This document shows positions 1 through 6,338 of a stretch of DNA of 12,970 nucleotides, piece by piece. This stretch comes from Burkholderiales bacterium (lineage in GTDB: Bacteria; Pseudomonadota; Gammaproteobacteria; Burkholderiales; Burkholderiaceae_C). The stretch's first letter is position 1. Each line of letters opens with the position of its first letter. Location: assembly GCA_025354615.1 (NCBI GenBank), contig JANXMO010000586.1:1-12970 (forward strand). Direction: 5' to 3'. Both the position numbers and the translations under genes were made by a program. Below the pieces are notes generated by a model. That model was not told where the DNA came from. It was given only the letters and a program-made list of their open reading frames with translations, and ran no database searches.

Positions 1-1076
1 TGACGATGGCTTTTGGCGCCGCCGTTTTGTTGGGCTGGACGCTGCTGGGCGGCTTGAATGCCCTCAACATTGCCATGCGCGACGCGGTTGAACCGCACTT
101 TGGTGCGATGGCCTATCAGCTGGCCTTGCTGACGGCTTTCGTGATCATCAGCGCAGTGCTGGATGCTCCTTCCGATTTGTACCAAACCTTCAGGCTCGAA
201 CAACGCTTCAATTTCAATCGCAGCACCTGGCGGCTGGTGCTGGCCGACACGGTGAAAGGCGCCTGCGTGGGCGCGGTGGTCGGCTTGCCGGTGGCAGCGG
301 CCCTGCTGTGGATCATGGGACACGCCGGCCCGTGGTGGTGGCTGTGGGCCTGGGGCTTCTGGGTGGCTTTCAATGGACTGCTGTTATTTCTCTACCCGAC
401 CGTGATTGCGCCGCTGTTCAACACCTTCAAACCGTTGACGGAAGAAGCCGTGCGGACACGCGTGCAGCTGTTGATGAACCGCTGCGGTTTTTCGGCGCAA
501 GGGGTCTTCGTCATGGACGGCAGCCGCCGTTCTGCGCATGCCAATGCCTATTTCACGGGCTTTGGTGCCACCAAGCGCGTGGTTATTTTTGACACCCTGT
601 TAAACAAGTTGACTGCAGAGGAGCTTGAAGCCGTACTTGCGCATGAACTGGGCCACTGCCGCCACCGGCATGTGGCCAAGCGTTTGTGGGCCTCTTTTGC
701 TTTCAGTGGTATTGGTTTTGCGTTGTTGGGCCTGCTGTCGACCCAAGCCTGGTTTTACGCCGGCCTGGGTGTGCCGCCGTCAATGGCGGCGCCCAATGAC
801 GGCGTGGCTTTGCTGCTGTTTATGTTGACGGTGCCGGTGTTCAGCTTTTTTGTTTCGCCGCTGTTTGCGCGCTTGTCACGCCGGCATGAGTTTGAAGCGG
901 ATGCCTACGCCTGCGAGCACGCCAATGCGCAAGACCTGGCCCGCGCGCTGCTCAAGCTGCACCAGGACAACGCATCGACCCTGACCCCCGACCCGACTTA
1001 TGCCCGCTTTTATTACTCGCACCCGCCGGCCAGTGAACGGCTGGCGGCACTGCAAATGCGTGCGTCACCAGGCTGA
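1..1076 (+). CDS. M48 family membrane zinc metalloprotease, Ste24/CAAX protease-like (5' partial)
   Basis: This is an inner-membrane zinc metallopeptidase of the M48 family, resembling Ste24 / CAAX prenyl protease 1. The frame is open to the window edge (the codon before the ATG at 6 is ACG), and the product from that ATG is 356 residues against roughly 410-430 for full-length relatives, so the true start is probably upstream. Counting from the ATG at 6, the zinc motif HELGH is at residues 213-217 and the third ligand lies in EFEADAY (Glu297). The family-typical segment EQRFNFNRST precedes several hydrophobic membrane spans (about 35-53, 84-104, 110-132, 228-248, 269-290). Bacterial members are presumed to act in membrane protein quality control; the substrate is unknown, and prenyl processing is not expected in bacteria. 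rsgA follows 76 nt downstream on the same strand and may be co-transcribed. Confidence 0.9.
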   Translation, partial: TMAFGAAVLLGWTLLGGLNALNIAMRDAVEPHFGAMAYQLALLTAFVIISAVLDAPSDLYQTFRLEQRFNFNRSTWRLVLADTVKGACVGAVVGLPVAAALLWIMGHAGPWWWLWAWGFWVAFNGLLLFLYPTVIAPLFNTFKPLTEEAVRTRVQLLMNRCGFSAQGVFVMDGSRRSAHANAYFTGFGATKRVVIFDTLLNKLTAEELEAVLAHELGHCRHRHVAKRLWASFAFSGIGFALLGLLSTQAWFYAGLGVPPSMAAPNDGVALLLFMLTVPVFSFFVSPLFARLSRRHEFEADAYACEHANAQDLARALLKLHQDNASTLTPDPTYARFYYSHPPASERLAALQMRASPG

Positions 1077-1152
1077 CGCGCGGCCCTTTGCTCTTCATTC
1101 GTGCTGTATTTATGAACCCACATTTTGCAAGCGCCTGCCGCGCTGACCGCTC

Positions 1153-2046
1153 TTGACGGCTGAAACCGGCCGGGTCGTGGCCGGCCATGGGCGCCACTAC
1201 CCGGTTGAAACCGCTGCGGGACGGCGGCTGACTTGCCATCCCCGCGGCAAGAAGAGCGACTGTGTCGTCGGTGACGTGGTGCAGTGGTGCAGCAGCGGCG
1301 ACGAAGGTGTGATCGAGCGCATCGAGCCGCGCCGCAATTTGCTTTTCCGCCAGGATGAATGGAAAACCAAAGCCTTTGCGGCCAACCTGGATCAAATCCT
1401 GGTCATGGTGGCAGGTGAGCCGGTGTTCAGTGAATCGCAATTGGCGCGGGCACTCATCGCGGCGGAAAGCGCCGGCATCCGCGCCGCCATCTTGCTCAAC
1501 AAAACCGATTTGCCACAAACCAGTGCCGCGCGGCTGCGCCTGGCGCCTTATGTTGCGATGGGCTATGACGTGCTGGAACTGGCGTTGAAAACCCGCTCTG
1601 ACGATGCCCGTGATTTGTTGGGCCCGCGCCTGAACAGCCAAGCCTCGCTGGTTTTAGGGCCCAGCGGCACGGGCAAAAGCACATTGATCAATTTATTGGC
1701 GCCGGCGGCGCGTGCCCAGGTCGGCGAAATATCCCAGGCTCTGAATTCCGGGCGCCACACCACCACGTTTACCCAGTGGTACTGGCTTGATGAAGCGCGC
1801 ACCAGTGCACTGATCGATTCGCCAGGATTTCAAGAATTTGGGCTCAAACAAATCAAAGCGAGGCATTTGCCAGCGCTGATGCCGGACTTTCGTACCGCCT
1901 CGACGCAGTGCCGCTTTTACAACTGCACGCATCAGCGCGAACCCGGCTGCGGCGTTCAAGCTGCGCTGTTAGCTGGCGAAATCAGCCCGTCGCGTTATCG
2001 AATCTACATAGAAATATTGCGTGAACTTGGCCCTGCATGTGACTGA
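1153..2046 (+). CDS. rsgA: Ribosome small subunit-dependent GTPase RsgA (TTG start)
   Basis: RsgA is a circularly permuted GTPase that binds the 30S subunit late in its maturation and helps release assembly factors. Domain order fits: an N-terminal OB-fold (about 5-60), then the permuted GTPase with G4 NKTD at 116-119, G1 GPSGTGKST at 169-177, a G2-like HTTTF, and G3 DSPG at 222-225. A C-terminal zinc knuckle follows with Cys253, Cys258, His260 and Cys266 in the family spacing C-x4-C-x-H-x5-C. Length, 297 residues, is normal. The start is uncertain: an in-frame stop at 1144-1146 leaves only TTG at 1153 or GTG at 1177, and TTG keeps the usual short lead-in to the GRVVAGHGRHY segment. No strong Shine-Dalgarno is visible. 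A 14-codon reading frame from ATG 1112 ends in a TTGA overlap with this start. Confidence 0.93.
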   Translation: MTAETGRVVAGHGRHYPVETAAGRRLTCHPRGKKSDCVVGDVVQWCSSGDEGVIERIEPRRNLLFRQDEWKTKAFAANLDQILVMVAGEPVFSESQLARALIAAESAGIRAAILLNKTDLPQTSAARLRLAPYVAMGYDVLELALKTRSDDARDLLGPRLNSQASLVLGPSGTGKSTLINLLAPAARAQVGEISQALNSGRHTTTFTQWYWLDEARTSALIDSPGFQEFGLKQIKARHLPALMPDFRTASTQCRFYNCTHQREPGCGVQAALLAGEISPSRYRIYIEILRELGPACD

Positions 2047-2080
2047 CGACACCCGTTCCGCCAAGTCAACAGGCAAACAC

Positions 2081-3070
2081 TCAACCAATCAAATTGGCCA
2101 GTGACAACAAAGCCAGCAGCAGCACCCACAGCACGACCGAGCGCCACACCAACCCGACGATGCTGCGCAAATGCACCACCTCGGGCAGGGAACCCAAGGT
2201 TGAGCCGTCGGCCGCAACGGCATCGGGACTGGTGCCGCGATCAAATGTCTTGGACCGGTCCGGCGTGATGCCAGGCGCTGCACTGCCGCCCAGTTGAACG
2301 CCGACTGCGCCTGATGCGGCTGCAAGAATGATCCCCTCATTGGGATGTTTCCAGAGCATGGCGTTGTGTCGCCATGAATTCACTGCTTCTTCAAAGTTGC
2401 CCACCACGGCAAAACCAAACGCGGTGAGCCGCGCGGGCATGTGGTCAATGGCACTGAACAGGCGTTGTGACAACAGCATGAGCCGTTCGTTGCTCGGTTC
2501 CCCGACCGTGCGGTTTTTATAAGCCCAGTAGCGGCTGGCAAACTCAGCCATTCGATACAGCACGGCACCGGCCGGGCCAGCGCCCAGCGACGACAGCACC
2601 ACAAACGAAAAAAAGACGCCGAAGACATGACGATGTGCGGCCAGCAGTGAATGCTCGACGATGTGGCGCAGCAATTCAGTGCGTGGCAGCTCGCTGGCAT
2701 CGAGGTGCCGCCACTCGCTCAGCAACCGCCCGGCTTCGGCTTCGTCAGCGCGCTCGAATGCATCGCGAATGTCGGTGAAATAGTGGCTGAATTGTCGGAA
2801 GCCCAATGTTGTGTACAACACGGCAATGTTCCATACCAGCGCCAACAACAGGCTGAAGTGCGCCACAGCAGCATAAATGCCCCAGGCCAACAAAGCCGGC
2901 ACCAACGCTGTGATCACCCAAACCACCCAAGCATGGTGGTCGCGGCCCGCATCGAAATTGCGCCCTGTCCAACGCATCCAGCCGGTCAATGCCTCATGCA
3001 CCGGGTTGCCCCGCTGCAGCGGTTTGAATTGCTCGATGAGCAAGGCGAACAAGACGGCAAAGAAGCTCAT
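2081..3070 (-). CDS. CobD/CbiB family (AmpE-like) integral membrane protein
   Basis: This 329-residue polytopic membrane protein belongs to the CobD/CbiB superfamily as it occurs in betaproteobacteria. Visible family features are an N-terminal hydrophobic segment with LIEQFKPL, membrane spans around 45-70 and 75-95, the segment GPAGAVLYRMAEF in the middle, GIILAAASGAVGVQLGG after an HPNEG turn, and a C-terminal span (about 300-327). True CobD/CbiB makes adenosylcobinamide phosphate. No other cobalamin gene is present here, so a housekeeping or AmpE-like signalling role seems at least as likely as cobalamin synthesis; that is inference. The gene starts 42 nt after the Nudix gene ends and is probably co-transcribed with it. 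It converges with rsgA. The ATG at 3070 has no clear Shine-Dalgarno. Confidence 0.8.
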   Translation of the reverse strand: MSFFAVLFALLIEQFKPLQRGNPVHEALTGWMRWTGRNFDAGRDHHAWVVWVITALVPALLAWGIYAAVAHFSLLLALVWNIAVLYTTLGFRQFSHYFTDIRDAFERADEAEAGRLLSEWRHLDASELPRTELLRHIVEHSLLAAHRHVFGVFFSFVVLSSLGAGPAGAVLYRMAEFASRYWAYKNRTVGEPSNERLMLLSQRLFSAIDHMPARLTAFGFAVVGNFEEAVNSWRHNAMLWKHPNEGIILAAASGAVGVQLGGSAAPGITPDRSKTFDRGTSPDAVAADGSTLGSLPEVVHLRSIVGLVWRSVVLWVLLLALLSLANLIG

Positions 3071-3112
3071 GCGCCGCGATGATAACGGTCAGCGCTCAAC
3101 GCATTGAAATGC

Positions 3113-3808
3113 TCAAGCCACAAGAAAACGGTAGAGATTCCGCAGCATGGCCGCCGTGGCACCCCATAAAAAATAGCTGTGGGCAACACCCGCCGCGTTT
3201 GGCGCTTGCCAAAGCATTGAAAAGAAATCAATTGCTTTGCCGCTGTCATCAACAGCGCGGTGGCGTCGGTGGTGGGCAGGCGTCATCAAAAATGCCAGCG
3301 GCACTTCAAACACTTCGGCTACCTCTCGTCTATCAGGCGTAATAGGTGCTTGTGGCGCGATCAACGCAATTACCGGTGTCACGACAAAATGCGTTCCTGT
3401 CGTGTAAGTGGGAAGCACACCCAACACCTCTACATACCGTGCGTCGAGACCAATCTCTTCATGCGCTTCTCGCAAGGCAGTTGCGGTGGCATCGACATCA
3501 AAACTTTCGCTGCGCCCGCCCGGAAAACTGATCTGCGCTGGGTGAGATTTTAAATTCGAGGCGCGCCGGGTCAACATGACTGTCAAGCCGTTGACATGAC
3601 ACACCAGCGGGATCAACACCGCGGCGGGTGACAGCGGTTGTGACGGTGCGACAGAGCGTTCAACAAAAATTTCCGGGCGCCAAACAGCCGGCTGAGCAAA
3701 CCGGCGTCGCAAGGCGTCGGGTTGAAGCGTTGATACGTCAACGCGCGGCAATGGCTCATCATCAACCGCCGGTACAAAAATGGCTTGCGGATCAAAAGCC
3801 AGCGGCAC
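3113..3808 (-). CDS. Nudix hydrolase, CoA pyrophosphatase (NudL-like), GTG start
   Basis: This Nudix hydrolase of the CoA pyrophosphatase group would cleave CoA and related thioesters to phosphopantetheine and 3',5'-ADP. The NuCoA motif, LTRRASNLKSHPAQISFPGG, sits at about 79-98, and the Nudix box follows with REAHEEIG at 113-120, counting from the chosen start. The acidic residue at the first Nudix position is Asp, as in NudL, which fits this group. At 231 residues it is near family length, with an N-terminal extension of about 60 residues before the fold. Two GTG codons are possible starts, at 3814 and 3808. The AGGAG at 3816-3820 lies only 1 nt from the first but 7 nt from the second, so 3808 is preferred. 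It follows the rplS terminator directly and precedes the CobD-like gene. Confidence 0.88.
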   Translation of the reverse strand: MPLAFDPQAIFVPAVDDEPLPRVDVSTLQPDALRRRFAQPAVWRPEIFVERSVAPSQPLSPAAVLIPLVCHVNGLTVMLTRRASNLKSHPAQISFPGGRSESFDVDATATALREAHEEIGLDARYVEVLGVLPTYTTGTHFVVTPVIALIAPQAPITPDRREVAEVFEVPLAFLMTPAHHRRHRAVDDSGKAIDFFSMLWQAPNAAGVAHSYFLWGATAAMLRNLYRFLVA

Positions 3809-3815
3809 GCACACA

Positions 3816-3820
3816 CTCCT
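3816..3820 (-). promoter_or_regulatory. Shine-Dalgarno AGGAG of the Nudix gene
   Basis: A perfect AGGAG on the minus strand lies 7 nt before the GTG at 3808 and 1 nt before the GTG at 3814. It decides in favour of the shorter product. It directly adjoins the U-tract of the rplS terminator. Confidence 0.75.
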
Positions 3821-3849
3821 AAAAAAAAGCCGCTTGGTAAAGGCGGCTT
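3821..3849 (-). terminator. Intrinsic terminator of the rpsP-rimM-trmD-rplS operon
   Basis: Read on the minus strand, a 7-bp GC-rich stem AAGCCGC / GCGGCTT (3849-3843 paired with 3833-3827) encloses a 9-nt loop. Its 3' arm runs into a continuous T-run, eight T including the last two bases of the stem (3828-3821). It begins 37 nt after the rplS stop codon. This is the clearest terminator in the window. Confidence 0.9.
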
Positions 3850-3886
3850 GTCTATCGCAACATGTTCCGCCAACAAGGCCGGTTTG

Positions 3887-4303
3887 TCAGGACAGCTTCT
3901 CCTTGATACGTGCCGATTTGCCCGAACGTTGACGAAGGTAATACAACTTTGCGCGACGCACATCGCCACGGCGCTTGACTTCAATCGAAGCAATCAAGGG
4001 GCTGTAACTCTGAAAAGTGCGTTCTACGCCTTCACCGCTCGAGATTTTGCGAACAATGAAACTTGAATTCAAACCACGATTGCGTTTTGCAATCACAACG
4101 CCTTCATAAGCCTGCACACGCTTTCGCGTTCCCTCAACCACGTTCACATTGACGATGACCGTGTCGCCCGGGGCGAATGCGGGAATCGTTTTGTTCAAGC
4201 GCTGAATCTCTTCGTGTTCAAGCGTTTGAAGCAGGCTCATGCCTTTCATTGCAGCAGGTGCTTTGGACACAGGCGTGTCCTTGGCAAGATTTTCGTCACT
4301 CAT
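3887..4303 (-). CDS. rplS: 50S ribosomal protein L19
   Basis: L19 sits at the 30S-50S interface of the ribosome. The core from residue 22 onward is textbook L19: [16 protein letters not shown], then the segment around [20 protein letters not shown], then [21 protein letters not shown], ending in a basic tail with [18 protein letters not shown]. The product is 138 residues, longer than the usual 115-130, because of a 21-residue polar N-terminal extension. The ATG at 4303 is favoured since GGGAG lies at 4310-4314 with 6-nt spacing, whereas the internal ATG at 4240, where many homologues begin, has a weaker site. It is the last gene of the rpsP-rimM-trmD-rplS operon, 189 nt after trmD. A perfect TATAAT in that gap suggests an additional promoter. 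An intrinsic terminator follows. Confidence 0.97.
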   Translation of the reverse strand: MSDENLAKDTPVSKAPAAMKGMSLLQTLEHEEIQRLNKTIPAFAPGDTVIVNVNVVEGTRKRVQAYEGVVIAKRNRGLNSSFIVRKISSGEGVERTFQSYSPLIASIEVKRRGDVRRAKLYYLRQRSGKSARIKEKLS

Positions 4304-4352
4304 GCAGTTCTCCCATGATCTTGCCGCCGTGTTGATAAAAAACTTGTTTGAT

Positions 4353-4369
4353 TGGCCTGTCTGTGGCCA
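4353..4369 (-). other. Hairpin in the proposed rplS leader
   Basis: An inverted repeat, TGGCC / GGCCA with a 7-nt loop, lies within the proposed rplS leader. A run of six T on the minus strand (4342-4337) follows 10 nt after the stem, too far for a standard terminator. It could be an attenuator-like or protein-binding structure, or chance. Confidence 0.3.
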
Positions 4370-4423
4370 CGCACTCTGACATACAGCAAAAGTGCAACGG
4401 AGCAGAGGATCGAAAAGCCCTCA

Positions 4424-4429
4424 ATTATA
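4424..4429 (-). promoter_or_regulatory. Candidate -10 box (TATAAT) of an internal rplS promoter
   Basis: A perfect TATAAT on the minus strand lies in the 189-nt trmD-rplS gap, predicting a start near 4417 and a leader of about 113 nt before the rplS ATG. The -35 is poor: the best fit is TCGGCT at 18-bp spacing, 3 of 6 matches. Only the -10 is convincing. Confidence 0.45.
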
Positions 4430-4476
4430 GATGGCAATCTTCAAGCAAGCCGAACCGGTAAAACGTTGCAGATGCG

Positions 4477-4489
4477 CCGTTTTCAACGG
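4477..4489 (-). other. Small hairpin just downstream of trmD
   Basis: CCGTT / AACGG with a 3-nt loop starts 3 nt after the trmD stop codon. No T-run follows, so it is not a normal terminator; it might stabilise or punctuate the transcript. Confidence 0.25.
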
Positions 4490-4492
4490 GAT

Positions 4493-5278
4493 CTATTCGA
4501 CATTGGAACTGAGAAACTGCTCATCCTCCAATGTCAACTGTCCAGCCACACGGGCCGCAATGATCAAATCCGGCCGGCGCTTGGCAGTCAACTCTAGTGA
4601 GCGGTGTCTGCGCCAACGCTCGATGCGTCCGTGATCACCCGACGTCAACACCTCTGGTACAGAAGACGCTTTCATTTCCCCCCCTGCACCAGCCCAATGT
4701 TCAGGGCGGCTGTAATGGGGGCAATCCAGCAGCCCATTGGAAAAGCTGTCTTGTTGATGTGATCGGGAGTTTCCCAACACACCGGGCTGCAACCGCGCCA
4801 CCGCATCCAGCAAAGCCAATGCTGCAAGTTCTCCGCCTGACAGCACAAAGTCGCCGAGGCTCAATTCCAAATCGACATGACGGTCCAAAAACCGCTGGTC
4901 GATACCTTCATAGCGCCCGCAGAGCAGCACGGCTCCATTGCCCGCCGCAAACATCTTGACGGTGCGTTGGTCAAGCGGCTGACCCGTCGGACTGAAGTAG
5001 ACCAACGGTGCAGCATCGTTGGAACGGCCTTCGCGCACGCATGCCAGCGCGCGCTCCAGCGGCTCGGTCAACATCACCATGCCAGGGCCGCCGCCATAAG
5101 GGCGGTCATCCACACGGCGGTGCTTGTCATCAGCAAAATCACGCAGCGGCCACAACTTGACGTCGACTCGCCCCGCTTGAAAAGCACGTCTGGTCACACC
5201 CTGCGTCAAATGCGGCACAAACAACTCAGGAAACAGGGTGATGACATCGAAACGCAAACCGTGCGCCTCTGGCTTCAT
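4493..5278 (-). CDS. trmD: tRNA (guanine-N1-)-methyltransferase TrmD
   Basis: TrmD is the SPOUT-family enzyme that uses S-adenosylmethionine to make m1G37 in tRNAs reading CNN codons, which prevents +1 frameshifting. From the ATG at 5278 the 261-residue product shows DVITLFPELF (11-20), RPYGGGPGMVM (59-69), the knot segments LLCGRYEGIDQR (118-129) and SLGDFVLSGGEL (140-151), and GLLDCPHYSRPE (182-193), where Asp185 matches the catalytic Asp of the E. coli enzyme. A Gly/Ser-rich stretch at about 197-206, before VPEVLTSGDH, looks longer than in E. coli TrmD. The TTG at 5299 would extend the frame by 7 residues into rimM, but ATG 5278 lies 2 nt after the rimM stop and gives a standard N-terminus, so it is preferred. 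Translation is probably coupled to rimM. Confidence 0.97.
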   Translation of the reverse strand: MKPEAHGLRFDVITLFPELFVPHLTQGVTRRAFQAGRVDVKLWPLRDFADDKHRRVDDRPYGGGPGMVMLTEPLERALACVREGRSNDAAPLVYFSPTGQPLDQRTVKMFAAGNGAVLLCGRYEGIDQRFLDRHVDLELSLGDFVLSGGELAALALLDAVARLQPGVLGNSRSHQQDSFSNGLLDCPHYSRPEHWAGAGGEMKASSVPEVLTSGDHGRIERWRRHRSLELTAKRRPDLIIAARVAGQLTLEDEQFLSSNVE

Positions 5279-5280
5279 TG

Positions 5281-5856
5281 TCAGTAGTCCAATTCCCAAT
5301 CGACGCGAATCGTGCGTTCAACCAGGCAGACTTGATCAACATAGGCGGCAACGAAGGGAATCAAGCGTTCTTCACTTGCATCAACGGCGCCCTGCGCTGG
5401 AGGCATTAAGCGCAAAACACTGTGCGGGCCGGTATCGAGCAAACCCAGCACCCGCCCCAAGGCTTCGCCCTTGCGGTTGACGACTTCCAGCCCGATGAGA
5501 TCAATCCAGTAGTACTCGTCGTCGCCAGCAGTGGGGAAACTCGCACGAGAAACAAAAATGCGGGCACCTCGCAAGGCTTCCGCATTCGTTCTGTTTTCAA
5601 CGCCTTGAATTTGCGCCACCACAAAACCAGCTTGCTCCCGAACTGCGCTGATGCGCAATAGCGAGGGAACAAGGCCGGTGGCTGCTGTAGTTTTAAAAAC
5701 GCCCCGTAGTAAAGGTGGCTTTAAAAACCAGCGCCGGGACGAAAAAAGCGCTTGCGGATCTGAGGTGAAAGGCTGGACCTTGATCCACCCTTGCAACCCC
5801 CAAGCGTCCATCACCCGGCCGACCTCAACGGCATCGTCAGGCCATGGAAGATCCAT
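5281..5856 (-). CDS. rimM: Ribosome maturation factor RimM
   Basis: RimM assists assembly of the 30S head domain, acting near S19 and h31/h33b of 16S rRNA. From the ATG at 5856 the product is 191 residues. The N-terminal RimM beta-barrel opens with VEVGRVMDAWGLQGWIKV (10-27) and includes the FSSRRWFL segment (38-45). The C-terminal PRC-barrel begins at EYYWIDLIGLEV (114-125) and closes with RLIPFVAAYVD and VDWELDY, all family-typical. The start is not certain: GGAG abuts the ATG with no spacer, and GTG codons at 5877 and 5865 are alternatives that would add 7 or 3 residues. The frame stays open further upstream into rpsP, but that part has no RimM character. The stop lies 2 nt before the trmD ATG. 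Confidence 0.94.
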   Translation of the reverse strand: MDLPWPDDAVEVGRVMDAWGLQGWIKVQPFTSDPQALFSSRRWFLKPPLLRGVFKTTAATGLVPSLLRISAVREQAGFVVAQIQGVENRTNAEALRGARIFVSRASFPTAGDDEYYWIDLIGLEVVNRKGEALGRVLGLLDTGPHSVLRLMPPAQGAVDASEERLIPFVAAYVDQVCLVERTIRVDWELDY

Positions 5857-5882
5857 CTCCGCCACGCCGGGCGACACAGTTA

Positions 5883-6134
5883 TCAGACTGTGGCCGCCTT
5901 GGCCTGGGCCACCAAACGAGCCACGGTCGGTGACAGTTGGGCGCCATTGCCGGCCCAAAAGTCGACACGTTCAAACGCAATCCGCAAAGGCTGCTCGCCG
6001 CCTGAGGCAACCGGGTTGTAAAAGCCCAGTTTTTCCAAAAAGCGGCCGTCTCGGCGCACGCGCGAATCAGCTACAACGATGTTAAAAAAGGGGCGTTTCT
6101 TAGCGCCGCCACGGGCAAGTCGAATCACAACCAC
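5883..6134 (-). CDS. rpsP: 30S ribosomal protein S16 (GTG start)
   Basis: S16 is an early-binding small-subunit protein. The 83-residue product has the canonical N-terminus (M)[20 protein letters not shown], then the [21 protein letters not shown] segment and a C-terminal stretch containing [16 protein letters not shown]. The open frame continues 21 codons upstream, but GTG at 6134 is the real start: AAGGA lies 7 nt before it, and it matches where S16 begins in other bacteria. It is the first gene of the rpsP-rimM-trmD-rplS operon. rimM starts 26 nt after its stop. The upstream region is shared with the divergent TM2-type gene. Confidence 0.96.
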   Translation of the reverse strand: MVVIRLARGGAKKRPFFNIVVADSRVRRDGRFLEKLGFYNPVASGGEQPLRIAFERVDFWAGNGAQLSPTVARLVAQAKAATV

Positions 6135-6141
6135 GCTGTTT

Positions 6142-6146
6142 TCCTT
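6142..6146 (-). promoter_or_regulatory. Shine-Dalgarno AAGGA of rpsP
   Basis: AAGGA on the minus strand lies 7 nt before the GTG at 6134. It sets the start of rpsP and excludes the longer reading frame. Confidence 0.8.
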
Positions 6147-6278
6147 GAAAAAATAAAGCACTTGCAGCGCCAGCAACCATGCGGGCGAGCAGATCAAAGC
6201 CGCAGCGGCTGCGGTTGGCGGTCAACAAAAACAACCCCTGCCAGCTGCACATTTTCAATGTTCAACAGATATTTTCCC

Positions 6279-6293
6279 ACATGCAAACATGCA
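6279..6293. repeat. Tandem 7-bp repeat ACATGCA in the rpsP/TM2 intergenic region
   Basis: Two copies of ACATGCA (6279-6285 and 6287-6293) are separated by one base, an 8-bp period. Each copy contains CATG, so the site is nearly symmetric. It lies midway between the two divergent genes and could be a regulator site or chance. Confidence 0.35.
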
Positions 6294-6303
6294 GGCATTT
6301 CCA

Positions 6304-6331
6304 TCAACACATTAGAACCTTTGATTATAAA
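6304..6331 (+). promoter_or_regulatory. Candidate promoter of the TM2-type gene, possibly leaderless
   Basis: A -35-like TCAACA (6304-6309, 4 of 6 matches) and TATAAA (6326-6331) are separated by 16 bp. The -10 ends only 7 nt before the ATG at 6339, so transcription would begin at or next to the start codon. No Shine-Dalgarno is visible there, in keeping with a leaderless mRNA. Confidence 0.4.
6324..6329 (-). promoter_or_regulatory. Candidate -10 box (TATAAT) for the rpsP operon
   Basis: A perfect TATAAT on the minus strand overlaps the plus-strand TATAAA of the divergent gene. It would give rpsP a leader of about 180 nt. No good -35 is present at 16-18 bp, so the assignment rests on the -10 alone. 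Confidence 0.4.
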
Positions 6332-6338
6332 CTGGTGC

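Noticed and set aside
952..1641. 229-codon open frame on the minus strand across the M48-rsgA junction
   Set aside because: It is antisense to rsgA, whose GTPase and zinc motifs are complete. The product has no recognisable domain.
2085..2097. Inverted repeat CCAAT / ATTGG near the convergent ends of rsgA and the CobD-like gene
   Set aside because: The stem is only 5 bp and AT-rich, it lies in the last codons of the CobD-like gene, and no T-run follows on either strand, so it does not support a terminator call.
2651..3082. 143-codon open frame on the plus strand over the CobD-like gene
   Set aside because: It overlaps the N-terminal half of a well-supported membrane protein and has no recognisable motif.
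3101..3112. Short inverted repeat around GCATT-TC-AATGC between the Nudix and CobD-like genes
   Set aside because: A 5-bp stem with a 2-nt loop cannot form well and no T-run follows. The 42-nt gap is more simply an intra-operon spacer.
6162..6338. 59-codon upstream extension of the TM2-type gene
   Set aside because: The extension is polar, Cys/Gln-rich and lies over the rpsP leader and promoter candidates. The TM2 fold begins right after the ATG at 6339.
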